DNA of 33,212 nucleotides, from positions 1-33,212 of the forward strand of contig JAHJSH010000003.1 of assembly GCA_018830525.1 (NCBI GenBank). The letters are read 5' to 3'. Of this stretch, positions 1-7,059 are shown piece after piece (positions within the stretch are counted from its first letter, which is position 1; each line of letters opens with the position of its first letter). Below the pieces are notes generated by a model. That model was given only the letters and a program-made list of their open reading frames with translations. It was not told the DNA's origin and made no database searches. The position numbers were made by a program, and so were the translations under genes. The DNA is from Nanobdellota archaeon. GTDB taxonomy: Archaea; Nanobdellota; Nanobdellia; Pacearchaeales; GW2011-AR1.

Positions 1-134
1 TGGAACTTTTCAAAAGTTTTCTATGGGGCAAGAAATTTTGGAGTGAAGGATATTTCGCTCGAAGTATAGGATGTGTCACAACGGAGAGGATTAGATATTA
101 CATAGAGGAATCGCAAAGTAAACATTGGAATTAG
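1..134 (+). CDS. tnpA: IS200/IS605-family transposase TnpA, C-terminal part (5' end outside window)
   Basis: An open frame enters from the window edge (codons in phase with position 3) and stops at TAG 132-134. Its 43 residues contain LWGKKFWSEGYFARSIG followed by RIRYYIEESQ. This is the characteristic C-terminus of Y1 single-strand DNA transposases (PF01797), where a conserved 'WGKHFWSxGYFxxSVG' stretch follows the catalytic tyrosine region. These enzymes excise and insert single-stranded copies of the element using terminal hairpins. A fitting hairpin lies 24 nt downstream, which supports the call. Whether the element is intact cannot be judged because most of the gene is outside the window. 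Confidence 0.82.
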   Translation, partial: ELFKSFLWGKKFWSEGYFARSIGCVTTERIRYYIEESQSKHWN

Positions 135-157
135 GTTTTGGGAATTGGTAGGTCACG

Positions 158-177
158 CTCCGGACTTTAGTCCGGAG
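158..177 (+). repeat. Right-end hairpin of the IS200/IS605 element
   Basis: CTCCGGAC (158-165) and GTCCGGAG (170-177) form a perfect 8-bp stem around a TTTA loop, 24 nt after the transposase stop. IS200/IS605 elements carry sub-terminal hairpins at both ends, and TnpA binds the right-end one. The exact cleavage site, expected a few bases further downstream, cannot be placed without the left end. Confidence 0.65.
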
Positions 178-189
178 TAGTTGACAAAC

Positions 190-299
190 GACTCACCAGC
201 GGATTATTTTGTTTTGGGGATACAGTTACTTTTGAAGGTCCGTGGAGAAGTCAGAAGCTCTTGAGAAATAGAATATGAGATATCAAGCTCTCAAGTGTT
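190..299 (+). ncRNA. Possible tnpB-tail/omega-RNA-like remnant downstream of the IS200 hairpin
   Basis: This gene-free stretch has an arrangement (GAAGTCAGAAGC near 250-261, then arms CTTGAGA and TCTCAAG around 263-297) that resembles the 'GAAGCAGGAAGCC + hairpin' end of IS605-type elements, where the TnpB guide RNA scaffold sits. One frame (acc agc gga ...) reads through it for about 30 codons ending at TGA, but this is too short and weak to call a TnpB C-terminus. A hairpin-plus-T terminator follows. The call rests on resemblance only. Confidence 0.22.
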
Positions 300-334
300 T
301 ATAAGACTGTGGTTGGGTGTCTTATAGTTTTTTT
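300..334 (+). terminator. Hairpin followed by T7 run
   Basis: TATAAGAC (300-307) pairs with GTCTTATA (319-326) over an 11-nt loop, and a run of seven T follows at 328-334. It ends whatever is transcribed from the IS200 side and insulates the next gene, whose TATA box begins 10 nt later. Confidence 0.55.
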
Positions 335-343
335 GCCTAAATA

Positions 344-350
344 TTTATAA
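344..350 (+). promoter_or_regulatory. TATA box of the DUF1846 gene
   Basis: TTTATAA is centred 26 nt upstream of the ATG at 373. This is the expected spacing for an archaeal promoter whose transcript starts at or next to the start codon. It decides the start at 373 rather than the in-frame upstream codons. Confidence 0.6.
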
Positions 351-372
351 GGGCTTGTTGATTTTTCAAATA

Positions 373-1875
373 ATGGAAAAGGGTTTTGATACAGAAAAAT
401 ATCTTGAGATTCAATCATCAGAGATTTTGAAAAGGGTTAATAATTTTGATAAACTTTATCTTGAGTTTGGGGGGAAGATTTGTGATGACTTTCATGCGGC
501 CAGGGTTCTTCCGGGTTATGATGCTAACGCAAAAATAAAAATGTTGGAGATGATTAAGGATGATTCGGAGATTGTTTTTTGTATAAGTGCTAAAGATATT
601 GAGAATGGAAAGATGCGTGCGGATTTCGGTTTGAATTATGAGGCAGTGACTTTGAAATCTATTAATGATTTAAGAAATTTTGGATTGGATGTTTCCGCTG
701 TTGTAATTAATCGGTTCTCTGGAGAAAAGAAAGCTTTGAAGTTTAAGAGGTATCTAGAGAATATTGGGATTCGGGTTTATTTACAGAATGAAATTGAAGG
801 ATATCCTGCCGATGTCGACAAGATTGTTAGCGAAGAGGGATACGGGAAAAATCCTTATGTTAATACGAAGAAGTCGATTGTTGTGGTTACTGGTGCCGGT
901 CCTGGGAGTGGTAAAATGTCTTTTTGTTTATCCCAATTATATCATGATAATGTTCGTGGGATGAAATCTGGATTTTCTAAGTTTGAAACTTTTCCGATTT
1001 GGGATTTAGAGATAGATCATCCAGTGAATATTGCTTACGAGGCGGCTACAGCAGATATTGGGGATGTGAATATGATAGACCCTTTTCATTTACAGGCTAA
1101 TGGTGTTGCCGCGGTAAATTATAATCGAGATATAGAGAATTTTCCTATTTTGAAAAGCATTCTTAAAAAAATTGGGATGGATATTTATGCTTCTCCTACG
1201 GAAATGGGGGTAAGTAAGGCCAAACAAGGGATTATTGATGATGAAGTTGTTAGAGAAGCTTCGAAGCAAGAAATTATTAGGAGATATTTTAGATATAAGA
1301 AGGAAAATCTTCTAGGGATTGTGGATAAGGGGGTTGTTGATAAGGTTGAAAAATTGATGCAAGAATTGGAAATCAATGAGGATTATCGGTCTGTTGTAGG
1401 GGCGGCAAGGCAATCTGCTATGGATGCGGTGGCTAAGGAAGGAAAGGGAAACAAGGGATTCTGTTGTGGTTCTGCGATTCAAATTGGAGAAGAAATTATT
1501 TGTGGTAAAAATTCTGAATTGCTTCATTCTGAATCTTCGTGTATAATTAATGCTCTGAAACATGTTTCGAATATTCCTGATGATATCGCCTTACTTTCTG
1601 AATCTTTGATTAAAAGCATACAGGGATTAAAAGAGAAGATAATTAAAAATTCTAGTCCAAGTTTGGATGTGAGCGAAGTTTTAATCTCTTTGGCAATTTC
1701 TTCTTCGACAAATCCTACTGCTAAAAAATGTATAGATAATCTTCCATTACTTCATAACTGTGAGATGCATACAACTCATTTGCTTACGCGAGGTGATGAG
1801 AATGGTTTGAGGGATCTTGGGATTAATTTGACTACTGATGCAGAGTTTACACCCAAGATTTATTTTAGAAGTTGA
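373..1875 (+). CDS. DUF1846 family protein
   Basis: This 500-residue protein matches the DUF1846 family (PF08903), about 500 aa in bacteria and some archaea. Recognisable stretches are the N-terminal KGFDTEKYLEIQ, the central VTGAGPGSGKMSFCLSQLYH, which resembles a nucleotide-binding loop (GPGSGK), then SGFSKFETFPIWDLEIDHPVN split by ordinary residues, and a C-terminal NPTAKKCIDNLPLL. The biochemical function of the family is not established. The P-loop-like motif near residues 174-185 suggests nucleotide binding, which is inference. I chose ATG 373 because the TATA box is 26 nt upstream and family members begin at about this point. No operon partner is seen: the next gene is 135 nt away with its own promoter. 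Confidence 0.85.
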   Translation: MEKGFDTEKYLEIQSSEILKRVNNFDKLYLEFGGKICDDFHAARVLPGYDANAKIKMLEMIKDDSEIVFCISAKDIENGKMRADFGLNYEAVTLKSINDLRNFGLDVSAVVINRFSGEKKALKFKRYLENIGIRVYLQNEIEGYPADVDKIVSEEGYGKNPYVNTKKSIVVVTGAGPGSGKMSFCLSQLYHDNVRGMKSGFSKFETFPIWDLEIDHPVNIAYEAATADIGDVNMIDPFHLQANGVAAVNYNRDIENFPILKSILKKIGMDIYASPTEMGVSKAKQGIIDDEVVREASKQEIIRRYFRYKKENLLGIVDKGVVDKVEKLMQELEINEDYRSVVGAARQSAMDAVAKEGKGNKGFCCGSAIQIGEEIICGKNSELLHSESSCIINALKHVSNIPDDIALLSESLIKSIQGLKEKIIKNSSPSLDVSEVLISLAISSSTNPTAKKCIDNLPLLHNCEMHTTHLLTRGDENGLRDLGINLTTDAEFTPKIYFRS

Positions 1876-1894
1876 TTATTATGAATATTTACTT

Positions 1895-1973
1895 AAAACG
1901 AAAACTTTTGTACTTTATGTGCAAAAAGAGGTACGCAATTACGAGGAAAACGCAAAAGTCTAGAAAACGAAAT
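1895..1973 (+). repeat. Three imperfect AAAACGMAA direct repeats upstream of the DUF5320 promoter
   Basis: AAAACGAAAA (1895), AAAACGCAAA (1947) and AAAACGAAAT (1964) lie in the 135-nt gap before the DUF5320/DUF134 genes, the last directly before the TATA box. They could be activator sites, or chance in AT-rich DNA. Confidence 0.25.
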
Positions 1974-1975
1974 GT

Positions 1976-1983
1976 TTAAATAG
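1976..1983 (+). promoter_or_regulatory. TATA box of the DUF5320-DUF134 operon
   Basis: TTTAAATA-type element about 30 nt before the ATG at 2011, followed at once by a palindrome (1985-2006) that would cover the transcription start region. Confidence 0.5.
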
Positions 1984-1984
1984 G

Positions 1985-2006
1985 GTTATGAATATATATG
2001 CATAAC
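1985..2006. promoter_or_regulatory. 22-nt near-perfect palindrome, candidate operator
   Basis: GTTATG (1985-1990) and CATAAC (2001-2006) are perfect inverted arms, and the AT-rich centre is itself palindromic, so 20 of 22 positions are symmetric. It sits between the TATA box and the ATG at 2011, where bound protein would block initiation. The operon encodes a small HTH protein (DUF134), so autoregulation is the simplest reading (inference). Confidence 0.5.
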
Positions 2007-2010
2007 TAAA

Positions 2011-2181
2011 ATGGAGAAAAATACAATGCCAAATAAAGATGGAACAGGACCCGAAGGAAAAGGACCTAAGACTGGAAGGCAGATGGGCGAGTGCGAAGAC
2101 GCAGAACCTGTAGCTGGAAATGGAAGAGGACGAGGACCTTGTGGGAACGGACGTGGTCGAGGACGAAGAGTTAGGGATTAA
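2011..2181 (+). CDS. DUF5320-like small glycine/arginine-rich protein
   Basis: This 56-residue ORF begins ATGGAGAAAAAT and ends one base before the DUF134 start codon. It reads MPNKDGTGPEGKGPKTGRQMG from residue 6, then a GRGRGPCGNGRGRGRR tail. The 'MP..DGTGP.G.GP.TGR.MG.C' pattern is typical of short DUF5320 proteins, often found next to DUF134 or NifB/NifX-like iron-sulfur genes in archaea and anaerobic bacteria. Its two cysteines (28 and 44) are possible metal ligands. The function is unknown. ATG 2026 is an alternative start. Co-transcription with DUF134 is almost certain given the 1-nt gap. Confidence 0.7.
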   Translation: MEKNTMPNKDGTGPEGKGPKTGRQMGECEDAEPVAGNGRGRGPCGNGRGRGRRVRD

Positions 2182-2182
2182 G

Positions 2183-2455
2183 ATGGTTCGACCATGTAGA
2201 CGAAGAAGGGTTCGTGGAAGACCGAATTCTTCTTATTTTAAACCGGCAGGGATTAGGATGATTGATCTAGAAGAGTCTGAACTTTCTCTGCCTGAGTTTG
2301 AAGCTATTCGGCTTGTTGATTTAGAGGATGTTTCTCAAGAAGAAGCTGGGAGCAAGATGCAGGTTTCTCAATCAACTCTTTCTCGTATTTTAAAATCTGG
2401 ACGTAAAAAAATTGCTGATGCTATTGTTTATGGTAAAGCAATAAAAATTGAATGA
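2183..2455 (+). CDS. DUF134 family HTH DNA-binding protein
   Basis: This 90-residue protein matches DUF134 (PF02001): an N-terminal MVRPCRRRRVRGRP, then YFKPAGIRMIDLEE, LSLPEFEAIRLVDLEDVSQE and a sigma-70-region-4-like helix-turn-helix (EAGSKMQVSQSTLSRILKSG, about residues 55-74). It ends in KKIADAIVYGKAIKIE, as family members do. I chose ATG 2183 because the family starts at MxRPxxxR and because the upstream gene stops at 2181; a longer in-frame reading would overlap that gene. It probably binds DNA, and the palindrome at 1985-2006 in its own promoter is a natural candidate site. Confidence 0.85.
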   Translation: MVRPCRRRRVRGRPNSSYFKPAGIRMIDLEESELSLPEFEAIRLVDLEDVSQEEAGSKMQVSQSTLSRILKSGRKKIADAIVYGKAIKIE

Positions 2456-2467
2456 AACTGGTTTCAT
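2452..2467. promoter_or_regulatory. Small palindrome before the thioredoxin-DsbD gene
   Basis: ATGAAAC (2452-2458, overlapping the DUF134 stop codon) and GTTTCAT (2461-2467) are perfect inverted arms separated by TG. They lie directly upstream of a TATA-like TTTTTAAAG (2475-2483) that is 25 nt before the next ATG. It could be an operator or a weak hairpin. Confidence 0.3.
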
Positions 2468-2503
2468 CTTAACGTTTTTAAAGAGTGATTTATATAATAA
2501 ATT

Positions 2504-3556
2504 ATGAAAAAAATAATGTTTATTTTCGCATTGCTTTTGTTAGCGTCATTTGTCAGTGCTGCAGATGTTCCCGAGACTAATATAATTTATTTTTATTCCC
2601 CTAATTGTGTTCATTGTGCTGTTGTTGCAGAATCGGGGATTCTTGAAGAAATTAATGAGTGGGAAAATGTTACTGTTACAAAATATGAGGTAACTCTTAG
2701 TCAAAAGGGTAGAGATTTATTTGAATATTATGGAAATGGTTTTGGATTAGATCGGAGAGGTTATCCTTTCTTGGTTATTGAACAGGGTGAAGAGAAATTT
2801 TATTTGATGGGAGATACTCCGATTGTTGATCGTTTGGAAGATAATGTTATTAATTTTGAGTCAATACCTTTTAATGAAAATAGTGGGTCTGGAAAACAAT
2901 TAACTCTCATTGCAGTTATTGTGGCAGCCCTTATAGATTCAGTTAATCCTTGTGCGTTTGGAGTTTTGATTTTTCTTATGTTGAGTTTGTTAAATATGGG
3001 TTCTTCAAAAAGGGCACTTCGAGCAGGGCTTGTTTATACCTTTGTTGTTTTTGTTGTTTATTTTTTCTCAGGACTTGGAATTTTTAGGGTAATTCAATCA
3101 TTTACTGCCGCTACTTATTATATTTATATTGCGGCGGGAATTCTTGTTCTTGGTTTGGGATTGTGGCAATTTAAAGATGTTTTTCTTCCCAAGGTTGGCC
3201 CGACTTTACAAATTTCTCCCAAGGTGAAACCTTTGATTGAAAAAATTATACATAAAGGAACTATTCCTGCAATGATTTTTCTAGGAATTGTGGTTTCTCT
3301 CTTTGAACTTCCATGTACTGGTGGAATATATCTTGGAATTCTTACCTTGATGTCAATAAATAAGACATTCGCGTTTTCTTATTTGATATTGTATAATATT
3401 ATCTTTGTGTTACCTTTGCTTATTCTCACTTTTTTGATTTACAAGGGAATGTCTCCAAAGATTTTACAGAATTGGACTTCTAAGGAACGTAAATGGATGA
3501 AACTTGGGGCAGGGTTAGTTTTGGTTTCTTTGGGAGTTTATATCTTGTTAATGTAA
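2504..3556 (+). CDS. Thioredoxin-like domain fused to DsbD/CcdA-type thiol-disulfide transmembrane transporter
   Basis: The 350 residues start with a signal peptide (1-19, ending SFVSA). An extracellular thioredoxin-like domain follows, with a CVHC active site (C35, C38) and a GYPFL cis-proline loop near residue 88. From about residue 133 there are six or so membrane segments of the DsbD/CcdA type, including SVNPCAFGV (C150) and LFELPCTGG (C about 270). This is the conserved cysteine pair that carries reducing equivalents across the membrane. Such proteins pass electrons from cytosolic thioredoxin to extracytoplasmic thiols. Here acceptor and transporter are in one chain, with the thioredoxin part N-terminal. 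A TATA-like box at 2475-2483 fits a leaderless ATG at 2504. Confidence 0.85.
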   Translation: MKKIMFIFALLLLASFVSAADVPETNIIYFYSPNCVHCAVVAESGILEEINEWENVTVTKYEVTLSQKGRDLFEYYGNGFGLDRRGYPFLVIEQGEEKFYLMGDTPIVDRLEDNVINFESIPFNENSGSGKQLTLIAVIVAALIDSVNPCAFGVLIFLMLSLLNMGSSKRALRAGLVYTFVVFVVYFFSGLGIFRVIQSFTAATYYIYIAAGILVLGLGLWQFKDVFLPKVGPTLQISPKVKPLIEKIIHKGTIPAMIFLGIVVSLFELPCTGGIYLGILTLMSINKTFAFSYLILYNIIFVLPLLILTFLIYKGMSPKILQNWTSKERKWMKLGAGLVLVSLGVYILLM

Positions 3557-3647
3557 CACCATAGATTTTAAATATCGACTATAATAGAATTAAATATGGT
3601 ATATACGGGAGAAATTAGAGAAAGATTATGCAATGGCGAAGCCCTTG

Positions 3648-3670
3648 CGGATCACCCAGTAGGTGATCCG
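3648..3670. repeat. 9-bp hairpin in the leader of the CCG-domain gene
   Basis: CGGATCACC (3648-3656) and GGTGATCCG (3662-3670) pair perfectly over CAGTA. The preceding GGCGAAGCCC is similar to other dispersed hairpin repeats here, and the GTAGGTGATC stretch recurs at about 23667-23676. A member of the local REP-like family or a leader structure. Confidence 0.45.
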
Positions 3671-3699
3671 GTGATCAAAAAATCGGAGGATTTTTGCTA

Positions 3700-4437
3700 A
3701 TGGGAATATTTGGATTTGGGAATGGAAAGACATTATATTATCCGGGATGTTTGACGAAGGGAGTTTTGAAAGAACAGTTTGAGAACTATAAAGGGATTTT
3801 TAATCGTCTTGGTATTGACTTTGTTTTATTGTCTGACAATGAGGTTTGTTGTGGTTTGCCGGTTTTGAATGCGGGATATCGGAAAGATGTGAAGAAGTTA
3901 GCTAAGAAAAACTATGATTTATTTAAAAAACAAGGGATTTCTAAGATAATTACTAATTGTCCTTCGTGTTATCATACGTTTAGTGAGATTTATCCCAAGT
4001 TGATTTCGGAGTGGGATATTGAAGTGGAGCATGCAACGGTTACTATTTTGAATGCATTGAAGAAAAGAAGGATTCAGTTTTGTGGCGAGGGGGGTGAAAG
4101 AGAACTTGTTAATTATCATGACCCGTGTCATCTTGGGAGATATTCGGGGATTTATGAAGAACCGAGGGAAGTGATTGAATTGCTTGGTGGGAAGATTATT
4201 GAAGCCTATTTTAATCGAGAGAACGCTTATTGTTGTGGCGGTGGTGGTGGAGTTCGTGCGAATTTTCCAGAAATTGCTAAAGCGATAGCAAAAAAGAAGA
4301 CTGGATATATTCCTGAACAGGTTGGGAAAATAATTTCTCCTTGTGGTCTTTGTTATGCTAATATTAAATCTGCGACTGAAAGAAGTGTAGAATTTTCTAC
4401 TTTTGTTTTGGGTAAATTGAGGGGGCTTGGACGATGA
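3700..4437 (+). CDS. CCG-domain (HdrB/GlcF/LutA-like) iron-sulfur oxidoreductase subunit
   Basis: This 245-residue protein has two cysteine-rich CCG domains (PF02754). The first has C17, C50-C51-G52 and NCPSC at 87-90. The second has C143, C178-C179-G180 and CGLC at 215-218. In HdrB, GlcF and LutA such domains bind an unusual cluster or quinone-side site and take part in electron transfer. There is no ferredoxin domain in this chain. A separate two-cluster protein (7607-8050 region) and a GlcD-like FAD protein (5182) in the same run of genes supply what a normal GlcDF enzyme contains. I chose ATG 3700 because GGAGGA lies about 10 nt upstream; an in-frame TTG at 3694 lies inside that spacer. 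It overlaps the next gene by ATGA. Confidence 0.85.
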   Translation: MGIFGFGNGKTLYYPGCLTKGVLKEQFENYKGIFNRLGIDFVLLSDNEVCCGLPVLNAGYRKDVKKLAKKNYDLFKKQGISKIITNCPSCYHTFSEIYPKLISEWDIEVEHATVTILNALKKRRIQFCGEGGERELVNYHDPCHLGRYSGIYEEPREVIELLGGKIIEAYFNRENAYCCGGGGGVRANFPEIAKAIAKKKTGYIPEQVGKIISPCGLCYANIKSATERSVEFSTFVLGKLRGLGR

Positions 4438-5189
4438 ATAAATTAACAATCATTTTTGGAGGTTTTGTAGATTTATATAGGTCTTATTTTAATGTATTTA
4501 ATGAAGTTGAGAAAGAATTTGGTATAAAGATTAGGAGAAAGTCTCCTTATTTATTCTCGGGGAAATTAGGAAAAATTCTTATTGAATTTCGATTTTGTTT
4601 TCATCCAATTAGGGATGAAAATTATAAGGTCAACAAAAAATATCAGGAGGAAGGATTAGGAAAAGAATTAGTTCCAGATTCAGCGGAGGATTTAGTGAAG
4701 AAAATAAATTCGGAAGCCGTTATTTTTGCAGGATTATGTGGTGTATTTAAGGGGAAAAAGAATCAGATTTTTATCCCCGAAAAATTTAGTGAAATACTTT
4801 TTGATTCAATTTTTATAAAAAAAACTTCCAAGATTAAATTAACAAAAACTTTCTCAAGAAAAAACTTTCTCAAAAAATTAGGGAAGACATCTCATGCCAT
4901 AACCTCAAATGTTACACTAAGTCCTGTATGTATTGAGGGAAATTCTTCAGAATTATTGATAAAAATTGGAAAAGAATTATCAAAGGAAGCAGACCATGTA
5001 GACAAGGAAGTTTATTCGATTGCTAAGGGTTTAAAGAAAAATGTTCTGTTTGGTGCATTTTTGTTATCTTCGGATATTATTACTGTCAGAAAACATATGA
5101 TTGATAAAATAATTTTTGCTCCGAATAAGAATCTTTTTAATAAAACTTTAATTAAATCAATTAAGACTATGGTTAAGGACGATGAATAA
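4434..5189 (+). CDS. Unknown protein, possible divergent nucleoside-phosphorylase fold
   Basis: A 251-residue soluble protein translationally coupled to its neighbours by ATGA at the 5' end and an 8-nt overlap at the 3' end. I do not recognise a family with confidence. The stretch EAVIFAGLCGVFKGKKNQIF and the later DHVDKEVYSIAK ... LSSD recall the 'GxAGG ... vDMExyaia ... vSD' layout of PNP/UDP phosphorylases (PF01048), but the key glutamate pair is not clearly kept, so catalytic activity is doubtful. Its place between the CCG and FAD subunits suggests a role with that complex (inference). Confidence 0.6.
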   Translation: MNKLTIIFGGFVDLYRSYFNVFNEVEKEFGIKIRRKSPYLFSGKLGKILIEFRFCFHPIRDENYKVNKKYQEEGLGKELVPDSAEDLVKKINSEAVIFAGLCGVFKGKKNQIFIPEKFSEILFDSIFIKKTSKIKLTKTFSRKNFLKKLGKTSHAITSNVTLSPVCIEGNSSELLIKIGKELSKEADHVDKEVYSIAKGLKKNVLFGAFLLSSDIITVRKHMIDKIIFAPNKNLFNKTLIKSIKTMVKDDE

Positions 5190-6327
5190 AAATTTATTAA
5201 AAATTTATGAGACTGATGCGTCACAGCTCAAGGGAAAAGCATTAGATGTTGTGATTCCTAAAACTATTTTGGAAGTTAGAAATATTGTTGCCAAGTCTCG
5301 GAGGATTGTTCCGCGGGGAGGTGGGACTGGATTGGCTGGTGGTTGTGTTCCTCAAAATGGTGTTGACCTGGTTTTAGATTTGTCTAAGTTAGATATAATT
5401 GGGAGTTATGATAAGGAAAGGAGAACTATTGAGGTGGGGGCTGGAGTTATCTTGGATGAATTGCAAGCTTATCTTATGCTATATAGATTGGAATTCCCGG
5501 TGAAGCCCGCGAGTCATGCGATTGCTACAATTGGGGGAATGATTGCGACTGATGCGGTTGGTAGCCGGGCGGTTAAATATGGGAAAACTTCTAATTGGGT
5601 TAAATGGGTTGAGATTGTTGATGGTTATGGAAATTTGCATCGAAAAGGAGTTACTGAGTTGAGTGATTATTCCGGGATGGAAGGAATTACTGGAGTGATT
5701 GTTAAGGCTTGTTTGAAACTTGCTCCGATTCGTAAAAGAAGTGCGTCGCTTGTTAAGGTTGAGAATTTTGATGAAGTAGTTGCGATTGTTCATAAATTGA
5801 AAAGAGATTCTTCAGTTTCGATGGTAGAGTTATTGGGTAAGCAAGTTTCGGAGATGCTGGGGTTGTTTGAACCTGATGAATCTGGTGAGGTGAAATCTGC
5901 ATATCACTTGATTATCGAATATGAAGATGATTCCGGAATGTTGAATGGAAAAGAATATGCTGAGCTATTCGAGATGAGAGATAAAATTGGTCCGATGCTT
6001 TCTGGAGGAGGTTATTCGCGTCTTGAAGATCCTAAGATTTTGCTTGATAAGTCAGATAAACTTGTTTCTTGGTTTGAAGAACATGGAATTCCTTTTTTTG
6101 GACATATTGGCGTCGGTATTTTTCATCCGAGATTTGATCATGATCAAGAGAAATATATTCCGGAGATGATTAAACTTGTTAAGAAACTTAATGGGCAGAT
6201 TTCTGGAGAGCATGGGATTGGTATTTTGAAGAGAAAGTTTGTGGAGATTAATGATCAGAAGATTTTGAGAAATGTTAAGAAAAGGACTGATCCGGAAAAT
6301 AAATTTAATGTTGGAAAGGTAATTTAA
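5182..6327 (+). CDS. FAD-binding oxidoreductase, GlcD/D-lactate dehydrogenase-like
   Basis: This 381-residue protein carries an N-terminal PCMH-type FAD-binding domain (PF01565), with PRGGGTGLAGG at 44-54 and PASHAIATIGGMIATDAVGSR at about 112-132. Its C-terminal FAD-oxidase domain (PF02913) has FGHIGVGIFHPRF and the signature ISGEHGIGILKRKF. Family members oxidise 2-hydroxy acids such as glycolate or D-lactate and pass electrons to iron-sulfur partners. It is about 80 residues shorter than typical GlcD, mostly by a shorter N-terminus and middle. The gene overlaps its upstream neighbour by 8 nt, and the next gene's ATG shares one base with its stop. The substrate is unknown. Confidence 0.85.
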   Translation: MNKNLLKIYETDASQLKGKALDVVIPKTILEVRNIVAKSRRIVPRGGGTGLAGGCVPQNGVDLVLDLSKLDIIGSYDKERRTIEVGAGVILDELQAYLMLYRLEFPVKPASHAIATIGGMIATDAVGSRAVKYGKTSNWVKWVEIVDGYGNLHRKGVTELSDYSGMEGITGVIVKACLKLAPIRKRSASLVKVENFDEVVAIVHKLKRDSSVSMVELLGKQVSEMLGLFEPDESGEVKSAYHLIIEYEDDSGMLNGKEYAELFEMRDKIGPMLSGGGYSRLEDPKILLDKSDKLVSWFEEHGIPFFGHIGVGIFHPRFDHDQEKYIPEMIKLVKKLNGQISGEHGIGILKRKFVEINDQKILRNVKKRTDPENKFNVGKVI

Positions 6328-6971
6328 TGGAAGAAGAATTTTTTGGGAAATTGAGAGAGAAGATTTTGCCATATTTTGAAGGGGTTAATCCTTGTCATGA
6401 TATTAGTCATACGGAAAGAGTTTTGAATTTGGCTTTGGCGATTGGAGAAGAAGAAGGTGCAAACTTGGAGATTTTGGAAGTTGCTGTCTTATTACATGAT
6501 GTTGCTCGGAAAGAACAAGATGAGTCAAGGGGGACCGTTTGTCATGCTGGGCGTGGTGGAGAGATGGCTAAGGAAATATTGGATGAATTAGGTTATCCTT
6601 TGGATAAGATTGAGAAAGTTGTTCATTGTATAGAGACTCATAGGTTTAGGAAAGGAAATGTTCCTGAAAGTGTTGAAGCGAAAGTTTTGTATGATTCGGA
6701 TAAGTTAGATAGTATTGGTGCGATTGGAATCGGAAGGGCATTTTCGTTTTCGGGTTATTTAGGTTCTCATGTACATTTTTTAGATTTAGATTTAACTGAT
6801 GATGAGGAATATGGTGAAAAGGATTGCGCTTATAGAGAGTTTTTAACAAAACTTTTGAAGGTTAAGGATAAAATGTTGACTGAACGGGGGAGAGAACTTG
6901 CTGAGGAGAGGCACGATTTTATGGTTGAATTTTTTGATAGGATAAATAAAGAGGTGGGGGGAGAATTATAA
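6327..6971 (+). CDS. HD-domain phosphohydrolase
   Basis: A 214-residue HD-superfamily protein (PF01966) with the metal ligands in order: H28 in HDISHTERV, H57-D58 in VLLHDVAR, further histidines at 73 and about 98-103, and D in YDSDKLDSIG near 128-131. These proteins hydrolyse phosphate esters, often of nucleotides. The substrate cannot be read from sequence. It overlaps the FAD-subunit stop by one base, so it is translated with that operon. Its link to redox genes is not obvious, although metabolite repair or nucleotide turnover is possible. Confidence 0.82.
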   Translation: MEEEFFGKLREKILPYFEGVNPCHDISHTERVLNLALAIGEEEGANLEILEVAVLLHDVARKEQDESRGTVCHAGRGGEMAKEILDELGYPLDKIEKVVHCIETHRFRKGNVPESVEAKVLYDSDKLDSIGAIGIGRAFSFSGYLGSHVHFLDLDLTDDEEYGEKDCAYREFLTKLLKVKDKMLTERGRELAEERHDFMVEFFDRINKEVGGEL

Positions 6972-6979
6972 TGGAAAGG

Positions 6980-6987
6980 TTTAAATA
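6980..6987 (+). promoter_or_regulatory. TATA box and structured leader of the NYN gene
   Basis: TTTAAATA at 6980-6987 starts just after the HD gene and would give a transcript with a leader of about 50 nt before the ATG at 7060. The leader holds an imperfect hairpin, CCCGG (7017-7021) with CCGGG (7038-7042). Leaders are uncommon in this window, so this one may be regulatory. Confidence 0.4.
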
Positions 6988-7059
6988 TCTTGGAGGGTTA
7001 AGATAAGTATTACTTCCCCGGTATGACGAAAGGAATGCCGGGAGTCTTTATTTTCTAAT

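Noticed and set aside
1-354. RNase P, SRP or rRNA fragment
   Set aside because: No conserved cores of these RNAs were found, and the first 134 nt read cleanly as a TnpA C-terminus.
2120-2182. Longer N-terminus for the DUF134 protein
   Set aside because: It would overlap the well-formed DUF5320 gene in another frame, and the family starts at MxRPxxxR, which is ATG 2183.
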